Part shown: positions 33,401 through 33,419 of the stretch, piece after piece
Numbering within the stretch: the stretch's first letter is position 1
Layout of the letters: each line of letters starts with the position of its first letter
DNA from: Aequorivita sp.
GTDB lineage: Bacteria; Bacteroidota; Bacteroidia; Flavobacteriales; Flavobacteriaceae
Reading direction: 5' to 3'
DNA length: 33,419 bases
Assembly (NCBI GenBank): GCA_002715485.1
Contig: PAZL01000009.1
Location: forward strand, 1 to 33,419
Program-made: the position numbers and the translations under genes
The notes under the pieces: generated by a model
The model's input: the letters and a program-made list of their open reading frames with translations, nothing else
What the model was told of the DNA's origin: nothing
Databases searched by the model: none

Positions 33401-33419
33401 AACCTATAAATTACAGATA

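Noticed and set aside
1-33419. CRISPR arrays, insertion sequences, prophage genes, toxin-antitoxin or defence genes
   Set aside because: No regularly spaced repeats, transposases, integrases or typical defence proteins were found; nearly all the sequence is covered by conserved chromosomal genes in compact order.

Overview
This window is ordinary chromosomal DNA from a member of the Bacteroidota, almost certainly a Flavobacteriaceae. The evidence is AT-rich DNA, little sign of Shine-Dalgarno sequences, several TAnnTTTG-type -7 promoter boxes, and family-specific proteins: a THUMP-like/PG_1098-type methyltransferase, a Bacteroidota-type LptD and TamB, an amidase with a SPOR-like tail, a NagZ-like plus serine hydrolase fusion, BshA, and a secreted protein opening with the VGIGTTTP motif. 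A genus such as Aequorivita would be a guess.

Layout. Positions 1-310 hold the 3' end of ribH, a tRNA-Arg(TCT) and its terminator. Positions 319-2586 (minus) carry perM and a methyltransferase whose start lies 3 nt after the perM stop. A divergent pair follows: a secreted DUF4159 protein (minus) and a DUF1223 thioredoxin-like protein (plus). The latter faces a minus-strand translation/tRNA-modification operon, tsaD-tfoX-like-rsmE (6372-4296), with a long inverted repeat between them. Next come a large tamB (plus) and a minus-strand lptD-ridA pair.

The centre is a plus-strand run of eight closely spaced genes (14361-23691): amidase, mlaD, a membrane-bound iron-sulfur protein, a HAD-like protein, an HdrB/GlpC-like CCG iron-sulfur protein, a 161-residue protein usually mislabelled 'ABC transporter ATPase', the NagZ-like/serine hydrolase fusion, and bshA. 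After it come an M19 dipeptidase and a small beta-barrel protein (minus), a 977-residue FAD/iron-sulfur dehydrogenase (plus), an LpxH-like phosphatase (minus), aroC and a dicarboxylate symporter (plus), and a secreted lamin-tail-like protein closed by a strong hairpin.

Functionally the window is rich in envelope biogenesis: TamB, LptD, MlaD, LpxH, the amidase and the peptidoglycan-recycling-like fusion. Added to this are redox/thiol functions (bshA, two iron-sulfur systems) and housekeeping enzymes. There is no sign of a mobile element, phage, CRISPR array, defence island or secondary-metabolite cluster. No clearly new system is claimed. The observations most worth a second look are the many TTG starts (with no usual start for tamB in its expected place), the orphan Hdr/Glp-like iron-sulfur pair with a HAD gene between its parts, the NagZ-like/serine hydrolase fusion, two convergent gene pairs whose stop codons overlap, and the inverted repeats upstream of the last gene.
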